Assembly (NCBI RefSeq): GCF_963678635.1
Contig: NC_087062.1
Location: forward strand, 95,907,705 to 95,971,704
Length of the DNA stretch: 64,000 nt
Reading direction: 5' to 3'
Source of the DNA: Symsagittifera roscoffensis
Lineage: Eukaryota; Xenacoelomorpha; Acoela; Convolutidae
Below are positions 1-11,600 of this stretch, one piece after another. A program made the translations under genes and the position numbers. Within the stretch, counting starts at the first letter, position 1; every line of letters begins with the position of its first letter. The notes below the pieces were generated by a model. That model saw only the letters and a program-made list of their open reading frames with translations. It made no database searches and was not told where the DNA came from.

Positions 1-2463
1 GGAAACAAATGCAATTTTCTCAGAAATTCTCAGGAAGAAATTCAAAATTGTGTTTTCTAAACTTGTCATTCCGTGATACCTGCTAAAGCCCTCGGTTTGA
101 TGTTTACTTTACTACAAAAAGTCTATAGAATGCAATTGCCCGTCACTGTGAAACCAAGAAATTAAAGGGATCTTTGCTGCCTTTGGACAAATTACATTTG
201 CGCAATATCAATGCACAATATTGATTACTTTTGCCTGGAGCAAAATTTACTGATGAAGTTCTGCCAAGTCTGATAATTGACATATCCGATACGCTTCCAA
301 ATATACGAGAAATTCAAAAAAACCGCCGCCTAGCGTGGCATTCGAAAAATTCTGGGCCGCTTGCGATTTATTTTGAACAATATGAAGTATTTCTTGGCCG
401 TTTTGGGAGTCATTTTGACTAGAAAACAAGATTTGTTCATGTGGGTTCAACAATAGCCGCTGCCTATTTTTATTTGGACTGTATTTAAATTTTGACAGGA
501 TACTAATCACTCGGAATTGTACTATTATTTTACAACGGACACCCTACTTCATCATATTACATCCAAAGACTCAAAGAATTGAGAGAAATTTTAGTTGTGA
601 ATTTCAGGGAATTATCTAAATGTTCTATTTTATGCAATAGTTGTTGAAAAATGTATCTGTATTAACCACCGAAACCAAGTACCTTAAATTAAATATAGCA
701 CTCTATTATTTTGTGAGCATTGAGTTTATTGTGAGCATTCTCCCTGGCGAAAATCATTCAACTAATTGATTTATCGAAATGATTTTTGGAACATTAGTTA
801 AATACGAAAGGAATAGGGTGACATTTTTCAAGAGTAGAAAGAATCATTCTTGGCAGTGATTTTTTGTTCAAAAGTCGATAAAAGTAGTTCAGATTCCTAT
901 ATACACTAGTGGACAAAATTAAGCGCAAATTCAGGTTTTTATTCTCTAAAATGCCTGTTTTCAATGTCCCTTTTTTACTCCGCTTATTCAAGAAAGAATT
1001 CACTACGATGCAAAACTTAGTGCAGAGGAAGAAATCTGGCATTTTCAGACCCGGTTTACCCTGGTTAGTCATTGAAACCAAGTATTGATACTTTCATAGA
1101 GGGTAGCGCTGATCATTTGCTCTTGGTTTAAGTAAAAGGTTAACTGAATTTCAAGGGAAATATTTTCCAAAATGGACATTGGAAAAAGGCATTTTAAAGA
1201 GTAACTTCCTAAAATTGCGCTGAATTTTTTCCACTAGTGTAGGTTGTGATAATTTTCCCCCCTAGTTTGAATTTCTTTTTAATTTTAGTTCGTTTCCTTT
1301 GTTAAAGGAGGGGCAAACTCCACTATCGAACAGCAAAAGTGTAAAGGTCATGAAAAGCGTGCGACATCTATTTTCGAAAGTGGAATTTAATTTTCAGTTT
1401 TTCAAGCGGCATATTATCTTCACATATTGATGCATTTTTCTCAAATTGAGTTAATTTCATCAAAAGGTGTCAATCATAAGTTGCTTAAAAGTAATGAACG
1501 TAGCAAGTACTATTATATAGGCCATGCTGTTTTTTTGTTTTTCAGGAAGAAGTCTTAAAATTTGTTCACGCTCAATTTTGATTTTTCGCGGTTTGATTTG
1601 TGATTTTTTTTAAAGTTCAGTGCATTTCTATTGTTAAAAGGAAGGCAAGGTCCACTATCAAACAGCAAAGTTGTAAAGATCACGAAAAACGTGATCGACT
1701 TCAAATTTCGAAAATGGAAATTATTTTTCAGATTTCTCAGCGAAATCAAAGTTTTACCTATTGATCCAGTTTTCTCAAATGGGTCAATTTTAACAAAAAA
1801 AATGTCCATCATAAAATTTTCTACAAATTCAAAGAGCGTTAATACCATCTAAGATTTTTTTTCAGTTTCCTTGCGTGCATACTTTCCAACTGTCAGTTTT
1901 TTATGTTCTTGAAATTTGAAGAGCTTTTAGGCTATCTGTTTTTTCTTTGAGTTTCGAAAGTTGATATTTTTGTCATTAGTCAATAGTTTTTCTCTTTACT
2001 TGTGTTCATTGACTCTTTTCCAACTGTCTATTGGCTATCTTTAAATTGAGCAGATTAATCACTGCCAATTGCAAATTTTCAACCAAATTGGTTAATCATT
2101 CCATGGTTTTAGATATCTTCTTTCCACTCCTTTGGGCTTGTCGAAACAAACTTAAAGCTTGAGTAACCACCGAAACTCGACGTAGTTTACTTGAAAAAAA
2201 AACACAAAAATTATATAACACAAGCCCTGAGTATATACTAGTGTTTTCTCCATATCTTTAAAATCAGTGCGTTCGTTCAAAATTACGATGCAGTTTAATT
2301 CTAAGTGCTGTTACTTTGAAAATGGTTTGTTGTGGGACCACAATGTGCTGATTGAAGTTCTTGTGTTGCACTGACAGAAAGAAGTCCGGTTTGATTTCTT
2401 TCTCTGTTAGATAGCAGGTTGAATTCGTCATTTACGGACAATATGATGATTTTAAGATACAAT
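1..2463. other. Noncoding stretch before TOLLIP
   Basis: No convincing gene is seen on either strand; the open frames are short, low in complexity and lack family motifs. Two copies of a dispersed repeat lie within it (about 1300-1400 and 1620-1880). The last 60 bases contain an AG splice-acceptor-like site (AG at 2416-2417) just ahead of the TOLLIP start. Confidence 0.6.
1300..2045. repeat. Dispersed repeat family A (two copies)
   Basis: The phrase CTCCACTATCGAACAGCAAA followed by GTAAAGGTCA-GAAAA occurs near 1318 and, diverged, near 1650. Related copies appear near 36250 and 43605, with a weaker one near 34570. A second shared block, TTGACTCTTTTC-AACTGTCTRTTGGCTRT, follows several hundred bases downstream in copies near 2010, 36365, 43845 and (partial) 30722. 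The consistent order of the two blocks indicates an old interspersed element of roughly 0.5-0.7 kb with no coding capacity seen. Confidence 0.55.
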
Positions 2464-5376
2464 ATGGCTTATCAACCTTTAATACCAAACGAGAACCCTC
2501 AAAGAGCACCGGAGAGTGACGAAGAGGTAGAGGGGGCTGCAGCGAATGTCCCCGCTCCCAGACTCAACGCAGGCTTCCTCCGAGTGAATGTACCCCCGCC
2601 CGAGACGACCCAGCCCCCCAAACAACAACCCCCAGCTCAATCCCATCCTGTAGCACAATCAGGTATACCATCAAGTTTGTATTTGAACAAAATGAAAAAT
2701 TATTCGTAGCTTTCAGCTAAATTTTATGTCAATGTTTTGATGCTTCTATAAACTATGAATTTTCAATGAACTAACTATTTGGTTTAAAGGAAATGAATAA
2801 TAAACGGGAAACAAGTAATTTATCCCTATCTTTGAATTATGTTAAATTTAGTACCCTTCACATTATCATCGTGCTAGGGGCACAAGTTTTACGCGTGTAT
2901 GCAAATTTTGAGGTTTTACCGAGAGACAACATGTGTCAACTCGGTTATTTATACGTCCTTTTATAATGTTTGAACGTCAATGATAGCTAGGAAAATCACT
3001 GCAATTAGATTTTTTTCATGCTTGGGTTACAGCACTTTTGTACCCGTAGCTGCTTTGACTTGCCAGGGAATTTCAGCGTTGTCTCATGCGTTGAAACTTT
3101 TTTTTTGTGAAAGCCAAAGTCAACCGCAAACAAATTATTCGGGGCTTTTAGTACATTTTTTTGTGTTATTTTGTCATAAAACAGTACAGCATGGCTGGCC
3201 GTCTTTCTATTTTTGGCTGCGGTGCATTGATTGATCGATCAATTGGTTTTGTCACTCTGGCTGGCGGGCCATTAAACTGTTTGAATGTTCAAGGCGCTGC
3301 TCCCAATACCAACCAGGCTCCAGGCGTTCAACCGGTAGCGGCTCCCATGCCGGGATACCAGTACGTGCAAGTTCCAGTATATAACGTGTGGACAGATCCC
3401 AATGTGGTCGGTCAGCTGGCAGTGGTGGTTGAGAGAGCGAACCTTGTGAAGAACTATGGACTGACGAACATGAATCCCTACTGCAGAATGAGAGTGGGCC
3501 ATAACATGTCCAACACTAGGATAGCGGAAGGTGCCGGCAAGGTATAGTCATGAATAAAAATCAGTTTTAAATAAAATCGGCTCTCCCCCCACCCCCACCG
3601 CACATAATCATCGATTTCATGTTGTAACGAGTGGTTTTACAAGGTTGAGTATGAAGACCAAATATGTTTGTCATAGCCTAAGTAGTCCGCAAGCCAAATT
3701 TTATAACACTTTGACAAAAGCTTACTTTAAAAAAAATTGCAGGTGGGGGGGGGGGGGAAGGAAAAAGCCGTAAAATTTTGAACTCTGATTATTAAATGAG
3801 TTGATGCAACCACTACAGTTTTTTTTTATAACACTGCCCAATTGATGAAATTTGGCATTGGTGAGATAGAAATACATATGCTAGAAGTCAGGGAGCAGCC
3901 GTGGCCGAGTGGGTTAGGCACATGTCTCTCAACGCGAGGGTCATGCGTGCGAATCCCACTTCGGTCACGGTTGGACGGGTCCCAGAGTCATCCGCCTCTT
4001 CAAGGTGGGCACCGAACGGCTGCGGCGAAATGAATGACATCTCTCTCCCCCGCCGTTGGTCCTGCAATGAGCTGGACCGGGGCTAATCATAAAAAAAAAA
4101 CTTTGCAATTTTTTTGCTAATACTTTGTTAAAACAATGTGTCAATAGGAGATTTTTGGGCTCTTTTCCAGTTCCCCCCCCCCCCCCCCCCCCCTTTGTTA
4201 AATTACAAAAAGAGATGCTCAAAAATTGTTCACACGGCAATTTTCATGTTAGAAATTTTGTGAAAATTTGTTCAGCTGTTCACGCTGACACGTTTTAATG
4301 CAGTTTACAACACTAAAGATTGTTTTTAAAAGACTTTCATGTAATGAATTTCAGAAAAAATGAAAGGGGGGGGAACTGGAAAAGAGCCGATTTTTGAGAT
4401 ATGTATGATCCATGCCAGGATGCATATTACACTACACCTTATTAATGTTTCTCCATCTCATTTTAATTTGAGTTCTGACATTTTCAAAGTTGAATATTAA
4501 TAATAAAAGAACAAATTCCAGAAGCCAGCGTGGAACCAGCGACTGGCTCTTCCGCTCACAAAGGGAATTGACATGATCTATATGGAGGTGTTCGACTCTT
4601 GCGTCCTCTCTTCAGATCAGATGGTGGCTTGGGCTTGCATCCCTATCTCAGAAGAGTTGATTTTGACAGGTGGAGACAATGGTTCCAAATCACATACGCT
4701 GTCGGGAAAACAAGGAGCAGACCTGGAGGGAACCATACAAAGTACGTCCAGTTTCCATGCAGTTCAAATATTTGCAAATACTGACAAAGAACAATGTCTT
4801 AGTTCTGAATCTCGAGAAAAGACTATCTATTGACGACTTTTGTCATGTGGATGATCCAAAATGAAGTTAGAAAGTAAAAAGTGGCGCGATGATTGAGTGC
4901 TCTGCAGAAGGCTTTATTATGTTTGTAATTAGCAAGCGTTTTTTAAAAAGTCTGTTGCTTTAGTTCGCATGTCACTAACTTTGTCGAAGGACATGGCCAA
5001 AATGGGAGCAAACCAGCCACCTTTTACGATGATGATGCCTCCAGTTGGTATGTACCCCGCACCTTATGGCCCATACGGATGTCCTCCGATGTACCCTCCT
5101 TACGCTGCTACTCCCCACTTGGCGATGAATCAGTACTCATATGCGATGCCTGCAAACACAAATGTACACATACAACGCACTAACTATCCTCAGAATCCTT
5201 CATTAAACCAACAGCCGCAGCGGTTTCAACCCATGCCACTAGAAGTGAGCGAAGCGGATGTGATTTCTCTGAAGGAAACATTTCCAGAAATGGACCGTGA
5301 AGTAATCAAAGGGGTGCTAGAAAATGCGGGCGGGAACAGAGACAGGGCCGCAGACCTGTTGCTGCAAATGGGCTAA
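2464..5376 (+). CDS. TOLLIP: Toll-interacting protein (TOLLIP), 4 exons
   Basis: Endosomal adaptor that in known animals binds TOM1, phosphoinositides and ubiquitin, and dampens TLR/IL-1 signalling. Exons are 2464-2662, 3294-3541, 4522-4741 and 4964-5376, all GT-AG and in phase, giving 359 aa. Residues around 34-42 resemble the TOM1-binding segment. The C2 domain spans roughly 105-230, with VKNYGLTNMNPYCRMRVG and, in exon 3, IYMEVFD and LSGKQGADLEG matching the family. A Pro/Met/Tyr-rich linker follows. The C-terminal CUE domain (318-359) shows the FPEMDREVI and DLLLQMG motifs. The ATG at 2464 has A at -3 and G at +4; an in-frame ATG at 2443 would add 7 aa. The protein is longer than human TOLLIP (274 aa), mostly through the N-terminal and linker regions. 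Confidence 0.93.
3896..4100 (+). mobile_element. tRNA-derived SINE in TOLLIP intron 2
   Basis: The head at about 3900-3970 folds like a tRNA: GTGGCCG at the 5' end can pair with CGGTCAC at the 3' end as a 7-bp acceptor stem. An A-box-like TGGCCGAGTGGGTTAGG and a B-box-like GTGCGAATCCC are present. A roughly 110-bp unrelated body follows and ends in an A-run at about 4090-4100. A-box and B-box, a body and a 3' A-tail together are the hallmark of a SINE. It lies within intron 3542-4521 in the same orientation as the gene. The anticodon arm is degraded, so it is not a functional tRNA gene. Confidence 0.8.
4146..4402. mobile_element. Inverted-repeat (MITE-like) element with poly-C arm
   Basis: GGCTCTTTTCCAGTTCCCCC at about 4158-4177 is repeated in inverse orientation at about 4366-4390 (GGGGGAACTGGAAAAGAGCC). 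The left arm runs on into a homopolymer of about 20 C, the right arm into a shorter G run. The arms are separated by about 190 bp without coding capacity. This looks like a small nonautonomous element within TOLLIP intron 2. No target duplication was resolved. Confidence 0.55.
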
Positions 5377-5744
5377 CATGGAATGCAATTTTGAGATCAT
5401 ATCACAAATTATGAGCCGTTTTCGGAAAGCTGAACAGAATTGGACTGGGGACTTGAGTTTATCTTGCAGTTGAACTATTAATCGGATACTTCGTGCACGA
5501 TAAATTAAGAAAAATGATCTATCAACCAATAACAAGAAGTCTTAGGTTAGCTTCACCATGTCTATGTAAGATGAGTTCTCCAAAAGGGTGTTTATGTTTG
5601 AGCAGGTTTATGTTTTGTCTAAAGATTTTGCCGGTGTCTTGGTCTAAAAAGCCTTTATAAGACCTGGTCGACAGCTTTAATTCCATCTGATTTTGACTCG
5701 TGACTGTTTTATTTGTTTCCGCTATAGTTTTAGATCAAAATGTA

Positions 5745-5750
5745 AATAAA
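5745..5750 (+). terminator. Candidate poly(A) signal of TOLLIP
   Basis: An AATAAA hexamer lies about 370 bases after the TOLLIP stop codon, in an AT-rich 3' region, at a plausible distance for a 3' UTR. Cleavage site not seen. Confidence 0.5.
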
Positions 5751-5869
5751 TAACCCGCTCAGTAGCATTTTATGCAAATGTCGTTTAAAAATTCTATTTT
5801 ATCCAAATTTTGTTTAAATTAAAATTACCCTTTTGAGTTTTATAATGTGAACACGGCTATTTAATTACC

Positions 5870-6680
5870 CTGGCCATAAGCAAGTGTATTGCAAGCGGTT
5901 ACTAGACTTTTTTCCCGTAAATAACTTTGTTCACAGAAAGGTCAATTTTAATAGGAATGGTAAATTTCACGACTGCTATCATCATTTAGGTAGTAATAAC
6001 GGGAAGTTCGTTTCAGGTAATAGCTGTTTTTCAAATAAAACTCTTGAAAAAAGTTTTTTTTTCGTATTCGTGGTTTTCATCGTAGTTTCCGTTGGCTCAT
6101 TTTCATTTTTTGAATGCAATTTGTTTTATCTGGTTCGTTTTGTTTGCTTACTTTCCAAAGAATAGATTTTTTTTATTTGAAGTTTTTACTATGATTGAAA
6201 CTTCTGTAATTTGTGATTTTTTATGGAACGTTTTCGGCTGATGTTATTTCAGCCTAGTCAAGATGCGTAAATCCAAGGGTTAAATATATTTTTATGCGTT
6301 TATGTGTTTCATAGGAACTTTTTAGCTCAAAATTTTTTTTAAACAGTTTTTTTTTCACATCAGTTTCTTCTCTTTTTTACTGTTCTTTTTACTAATCTTG
6401 TCTTTAATATTGAAGCCTAGCATTTTTCAGGTTCGTTCCCAATTGGCCTAGAGGTAACGCTCTTGCCTTTGCATCCTAAGGTCTGGGGTTCGCGTCTCGA
6501 GCGGACCTTGTTTTTTTTTCAGTTTAAATAAAATTGAAAAAAAATAATAATTTAAAATTAAAATTGAATCGTTTGTCTGCTCAACTTTTGTCTGCAAAGT
6601 TGCCACATCACGGATTTTGCTTGTATTTTAAGCAACTTTCAATGCAAGTCAAAGTGTTGTTCATTCTAGTATCAGGGGGG
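5870..6680 (+). repeat. tRNA-like interspersed repeat family B, copy 1
   Basis: It begins with AGCAAGTGTATTGCAAGCGG and a TAGACTTTTTTCCCGTAAA block. About 500 bp later, near 6438-6506, comes a tRNA-like segment: A-box-like TGGCCTAGAGGTAACGC and B-box-like GGGTTCGCGTCTC, ending GAGCGGACC and then T9. A further shared tail (TTGTTCATTCTAGT) follows near 6660. The same order of blocks recurs near 9540-9850, 10090-10450 and 12590-12840. Confidence 0.55.
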
Positions 6681-7139
6681 AAGTTAATAGATTAATTTTT
6701 TTTCCATGAAACAATTTTTTTTACTCAATTGGTGTCTGCTCTAAGATGTCGGCTTGGCCGCTACATTACTGAGTTTTCTCCGGATTTTGCCTAGAGTGAA
6801 TTTCTACCAAGTTATCGATAAATTTAAATTTTAGATAGTGTTTTTTAACTTTTTTTTTCACTTCTTATGTTTCTAATGATTTTTTGCATCGCAAGTAGTG
6901 CGAAGCTCCGCTTCGTCTCTGTGTCTATTTTGGTTTCCAATTTAGGATTAAATTTAAGAATTTTAGCCGTTCGGGGCAATTTTGTTGTTTAAATCAATTT
7001 TGGCGATAAGATACTACATAATAAATCTGCCGATACCATGCGATCATTTTTTATTAATCTATGGGTGTCTGAAAATTGTCAAAATGAGTCAACGCGCATT
7101 TGGTTTCCTGTTTTCAGGTTAGCAAATGGTTTAAGAAAA

Positions 7140-7510
7140 GCAGTTGAATCATTTATTAGCTTGCCTTATAAAAAGTTCTTACACACCTGGTCTAGAGATA
7201 AAGGTTACGACTAGGCTTGGGTTAACCTGTGGTTAAGGCCGGTGGAAATAGCGAAGTTCCTTAGCCGGGAGACGGATAAGCAGAACTAGCCAAACATGGG
7301 CTACAGAAAGAAAAACTAGGCCTTGGCCGGTAAAGGATCCAGATTCGAATTTGGCCAGGCCCTGTTTTTACACAGGAAATATAACGTTTCAAAAAAATGT
7401 TACCCTTTTGTTTGTCTGCTTGTGTTTTATCAGCTTAGTTGCCATTTAACGTTTTTTTTGTGCTCTAAGCAATTTTCATAGTAATTGAAAGTGTTTTTGA
7501 TTTTTTTTTC
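7140..7510 (+). repeat. tRNA-like interspersed repeat family B, copy 2
   Basis: The tRNA-like segment near 7295-7370 carries GATTCGAATTTGGCCAGGCC and is followed by CTGTTTTTACACAGG. Downstream GTCTGCTTGTG and AGTTGCCA blocks match the other copies. Diverged; boundaries approximate. Confidence 0.45.
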
Positions 7511-7952
7511 CCTGTTATTTGTAAATGACCAAATCTGATTATTTTAGTTCATAATTTCGGTTTATATTCGACTTAATGGCCTATTTTTGCATCGAATGAA
7601 GAGAAAATAGATTTGTATCTTATTATGTGCTTCTGGAATGGTTGGGGTGCGTAGAGTTTAAAAATTTCTCAACTTTTTGTATACTTTCATGACAAAAATC
7701 TTGCTTTCACCTCAACGGGAGTATAGTCATATTTTGTCCTCTTAGTTGCCGATCGATTAGTGTTCTGAAGACTTATTTAACGCCGGCTATTGTGTTTATT
7801 GGCGTGTTTTCCTCAAATAGATCATTTTCCCGACAAAACATCTAGGTAATTGCTTGATAGCTTGCAATGCTTTAAATGGGTGGTATCATGAAGGGTGCGA
7901 ATATCCGCTTTGAAAATATGAGTGTCTGTGCGTGTTATTGCTTCGGGGAACG

Positions 7953-7954
<2 letters not shown>

Positions 7955-7992
<38 letters not shown>
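7955..7992. repeat. (TA)n microsatellite
   Basis: An uninterrupted run of about 18 TA dinucleotides. The repeated-YI reading frames that cross it on both strands are artefacts of this tract. Confidence 0.97.
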
Positions 7993-7993
<1 letters not shown>

Positions 7994-8655
7994 CGCAAAA
8001 TTTTCACCATTTTTTTGGCTCAACGGACGTCTGCTCAAATGTGGTCTGCCTAGTCACCGCCTTGTATTTTTATTAGTTTTAATTCCACGCGGGGCATTAT
8101 GCTTTGAAACTTGTTTTCCTCAAAGTTTTTTTTCATTACTCAAATTGATTTTTTTGATAAAACATTTTCTTGTCGAAAAACTATGGGCGTTTTGAAATAG
8201 TACAGAATGAAACAAATACATGCATTGGCGCATGATGGTTCCGCTCTGAGGCCGTTTACGGAGTTAGGTCGGGTACATGTATCAGTGAAGCCACTTTAAA
8301 TGATTTTTAAAATCTTCAAACGCCTCGAAATAATATTAGTATACAGTAGCAAAAGCAGTCATTGAACAGCTTTTATCGAGTTTTTTTTTTTTAAATTAAG
8401 TTTAAGTTTTCGGGAAATTAGATTTGTATCGAAACAACCTGGTCGAATCAACGTGTCATTGCCTATTCTATTTTGTGGTCTGTTCTGAGAACTCATTACG
8501 TTATACGAAGTTTTTGAAGTTCCCGGAACTTATTTTCTGAATTCAGGATTTTTTCATGTTTAAAGGATTTTCTTTTAACGGTTTACACAGTGTCTTCCAG
8601 ACAAATAAACGAAGAAGAAAGTTATTTCAGGTTCTATGATTTAGCCTGTAAAAAT

Positions 8656-11600
8656 ATGAGGCGCTGGGGTCCGCCCAATTCCTACAATAATGTGGACGAC
8701 AAATGGTCTAGGCCGGGGCGCTCAGGGGGTAAAGAAGTACCTCCGCCGCCTCAACTGCTAGCCTCGGGGCCTATGCGTGGTCCCCACCCGAGTGGAGTGA
8801 ACACGCTCGGACGGGGCTCGATTGGAGGGCGCAATACGAAGGGCTACAGTCTCGTGGAAAACGATAAGTTTCTGGCGACTGCGGTGGCTGCCTCTAATTG
8901 TAAATCAGTGCTGCCTACGAGGAAGAAGAAAGACTACTTTGACGAAGTGTGAATATCTGAATCGTCACTTACAGTTTTTAATGAAACTAATGGAAAATAA
9001 ATGCTTAACCAGACAGACGAAAGGGGAAAAATAGCAGCTGTCATGCTGTAAAATATATTTGATTGGATGATTTGTTCTAAATTTAAGACTAACAATTATT
9101 TTTTTATAATCCACAACAATATCAATTATTTTGTGGTTCAGGAATCGGACGAAGATCTGCCCTACCAGCCGGCTCCTGACAGTCCCACAAGAACTGGGGC
9201 CGCTAACAGTGGATCCGATGACGAAGAAGATCCTCTGGACGCATTCATGAGTGGGATCGACAGTGAGGTGAAGAGGCAGGAAAAAGAGGACAAAAAGAAG
9301 GTAGCACAAGTCAGTGCAGATGGTAAAATTGAAGCGGAAGTTGTGATTTCTGGCGGGTCCGGTAAAGGACAGCAGCCACAGGCAGTGAGGACAGATTTAG
9401 AAGAGGAGGATGTGGAGGAGTCTTACTACAGGTATTTTCAAAAAGTTGAAATCAGTTATTATTATTTTTTGTAAACCTTTGAAGGTGCGATGCCGTTTGT
9501 ACAATTTTTAAATACGTTTTGCCCTTTTTGCATCAGCTAAACACTCATTATTACACTTGCTAGAGCAAGTGTTCTGTAATCCGCAGCTAGACTTTTTTCC
9601 CGTAAACAGCATTTACACATTCTTCTATTAACTTATCGTCTTTTCTCTTAACGACTTCCAGTGACGCCGTCGCCTTTTCAGTAACGCCGTCGCGATTCCA
9701 GTAGCGCCGTCACTGATAGCGCCGTTGCTTTTGCACCCTAAAGTATAGGGTTCGAGTCTCGGCCGGACTTTTTTTTGCTTGTGCTGAAAGCAACTTTAAT
9801 TGAGTTGCATATGCAAGTTTTGTTCATTCTAGTTTAAGGGGGACTTGAAAAGTCTATTTTTTCGACCGACTGATGTCAGATCAAAGGTTGTCGTCTTAGT
9901 TGCCACGTCACTGATTGTTTGTGCTGTAAGCACTTTTCATTTTTGCTGCAAGTGCAAGCGTTGTTTGTAATTTCAGTTGGGGTTTATACTTAACAATTTT
10001 TTTAAAATAAAATCAAAACTTTTCTCAACTCTCCTTGTGTCCACTCAAAGGTTGTCGGCTTTGTTTCCTCTTCATTTGCTTTGTTTCGTTGCTAATTACG
10101 CTTGCAATTAGCAAGCGTTATCAAACCGGAATATAGACTTTTTTCGGCTTAACAACTTGTTTAACAGAACCACTTGAATCACTTGGTACCTTGTTTCATA
10201 AATTCAAATTTCTAAGCGCATATTGCACACTTAGTCTGGAGGCAACTAATACGCCTGGTAGAGCAAAAGTCCTGGGTTCGAATCTGAGCAGGGCCTGTTT
10301 TTTCTTAAACGGGAAATATTCTGTTTCAAGTAAATTTGTCGGCCAATTATGTGTCTGCTTATCTTCTGTCGTCTTGTTTGTCACACCTTGGATTCGTTTT
10401 TTTTTCTAATGTTGCATTTTTAATGCTGCTTTCAGTGTTTAATTTACTCCTACAATTTGTACTTTTACTTTCCTTGACTTCATTTTTCTTTCTTTATTTT
10501 TTTATTTTGCTTTAAAAAAATAGTCGGCCCAAATTATTTCGACCTATTTTTTTTTACTTAATGATCAAAATTTGGATTGTTTCAAGGGAAACACGATTCC
10601 GCACCTCTCAAATTGGTTACTTGTTTACCAATCGGTTTGTTGAAATTTCTATTTTTTGTTATGGAAAATTATTTCCAAATATATTGGAAAAATTTCAGTT
10701 TTTCCCAGACATTTTTTCTGAGTTTCAAAAAAAGGGTATCAATTGAAAGACCGCCTACTTCCTTGTGTGCATGCATACTCCCCTGCAGTCTCTTTTCACT
10801 TAACCCATCTGTCTACGGCCTTCGAAAAAGTCTGCGGGGGAATACTTGACCTATACTTTTCATTTTTTTCGTTTTCTCGAAAACTACTCCTCTCAATTCT
10901 GAGTTTATGGTTTCATTGATAAGAACGGTTTACACATAAGTTTTTGGCCCTCGGAATAGTCAAAATTTTAATTTTTGACCGTTTTGTCAATCTTTGATTT
11001 TTCTCGAAAACTAGCCTCTCAAATCTGATATTGTTAGTACAATGGAGATAATGGGCTGTGGGAAGATCCCCTGTTTTAGCGGTCACTTACAAAGTTTTTA
11101 ACACAAAAAGTTATCGCCCTCGGAAAATTCAAATTTTCGATTTAAAGGCCTTTTTTTAAACTTTAATAATCTCGAAAACTACCCTGACATATCAGAGATT
11201 TTGGGTTGAATTCAAAGAACGTGTTGTGGGAAGATCGTTTGCTCTGGCAAATACGCCCAAATTTTTCTGACACCAAAAGTTATAATAAGCTGATTTGCCT
11301 TATTTTTTCACACGAAAAACTATGATTCTCAGAAAGGACTCCCTAATTTTTGATTTGTTGACCTTTCGCTAACGATCCTGCCAAATCCAATATTATAGAT
11401 TCAGACAAAACAACAGGTTGTTGAAAGCCTACCTGTATAATTGGCTATGAGCAGTTTGTTTGAAAAACGTTATGGCCTTCAAAGAAGTCAATGATTTGAA
11501 ACTTTGACAGTTTTTTGGAAACTTCTTGACTTTATGCGAAAACTACCGTGCCAATTTTCAAGTTGTGTTCAATCGAGAAACTCGGCTTCGGGAATCTTCT

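Larger units (their letters stand above)
5377..8655. other. Intergenic region TOLLIP-DDX42, repeat-rich
   Basis: No gene recognised. It contains tRNA-like repeat copies (about 5870-6680 and 7140-7510), a (TA)n tract and T-rich sequence. A TTATTTCAG acceptor at 8622-8630 lies 25 nt before the DDX42 ATG. Confidence 0.55.

Noticed and set aside
3901-3970. Functional tRNA gene
   Set aside because: The acceptor stem and boxes are present, but the anticodon arm is irregular and a SINE body with an A-tail follows.
7822-8195. Frames with runs of Tyr-Ile across 7955-7992
   Set aside because: Produced by the (TA)n microsatellite in all phases.
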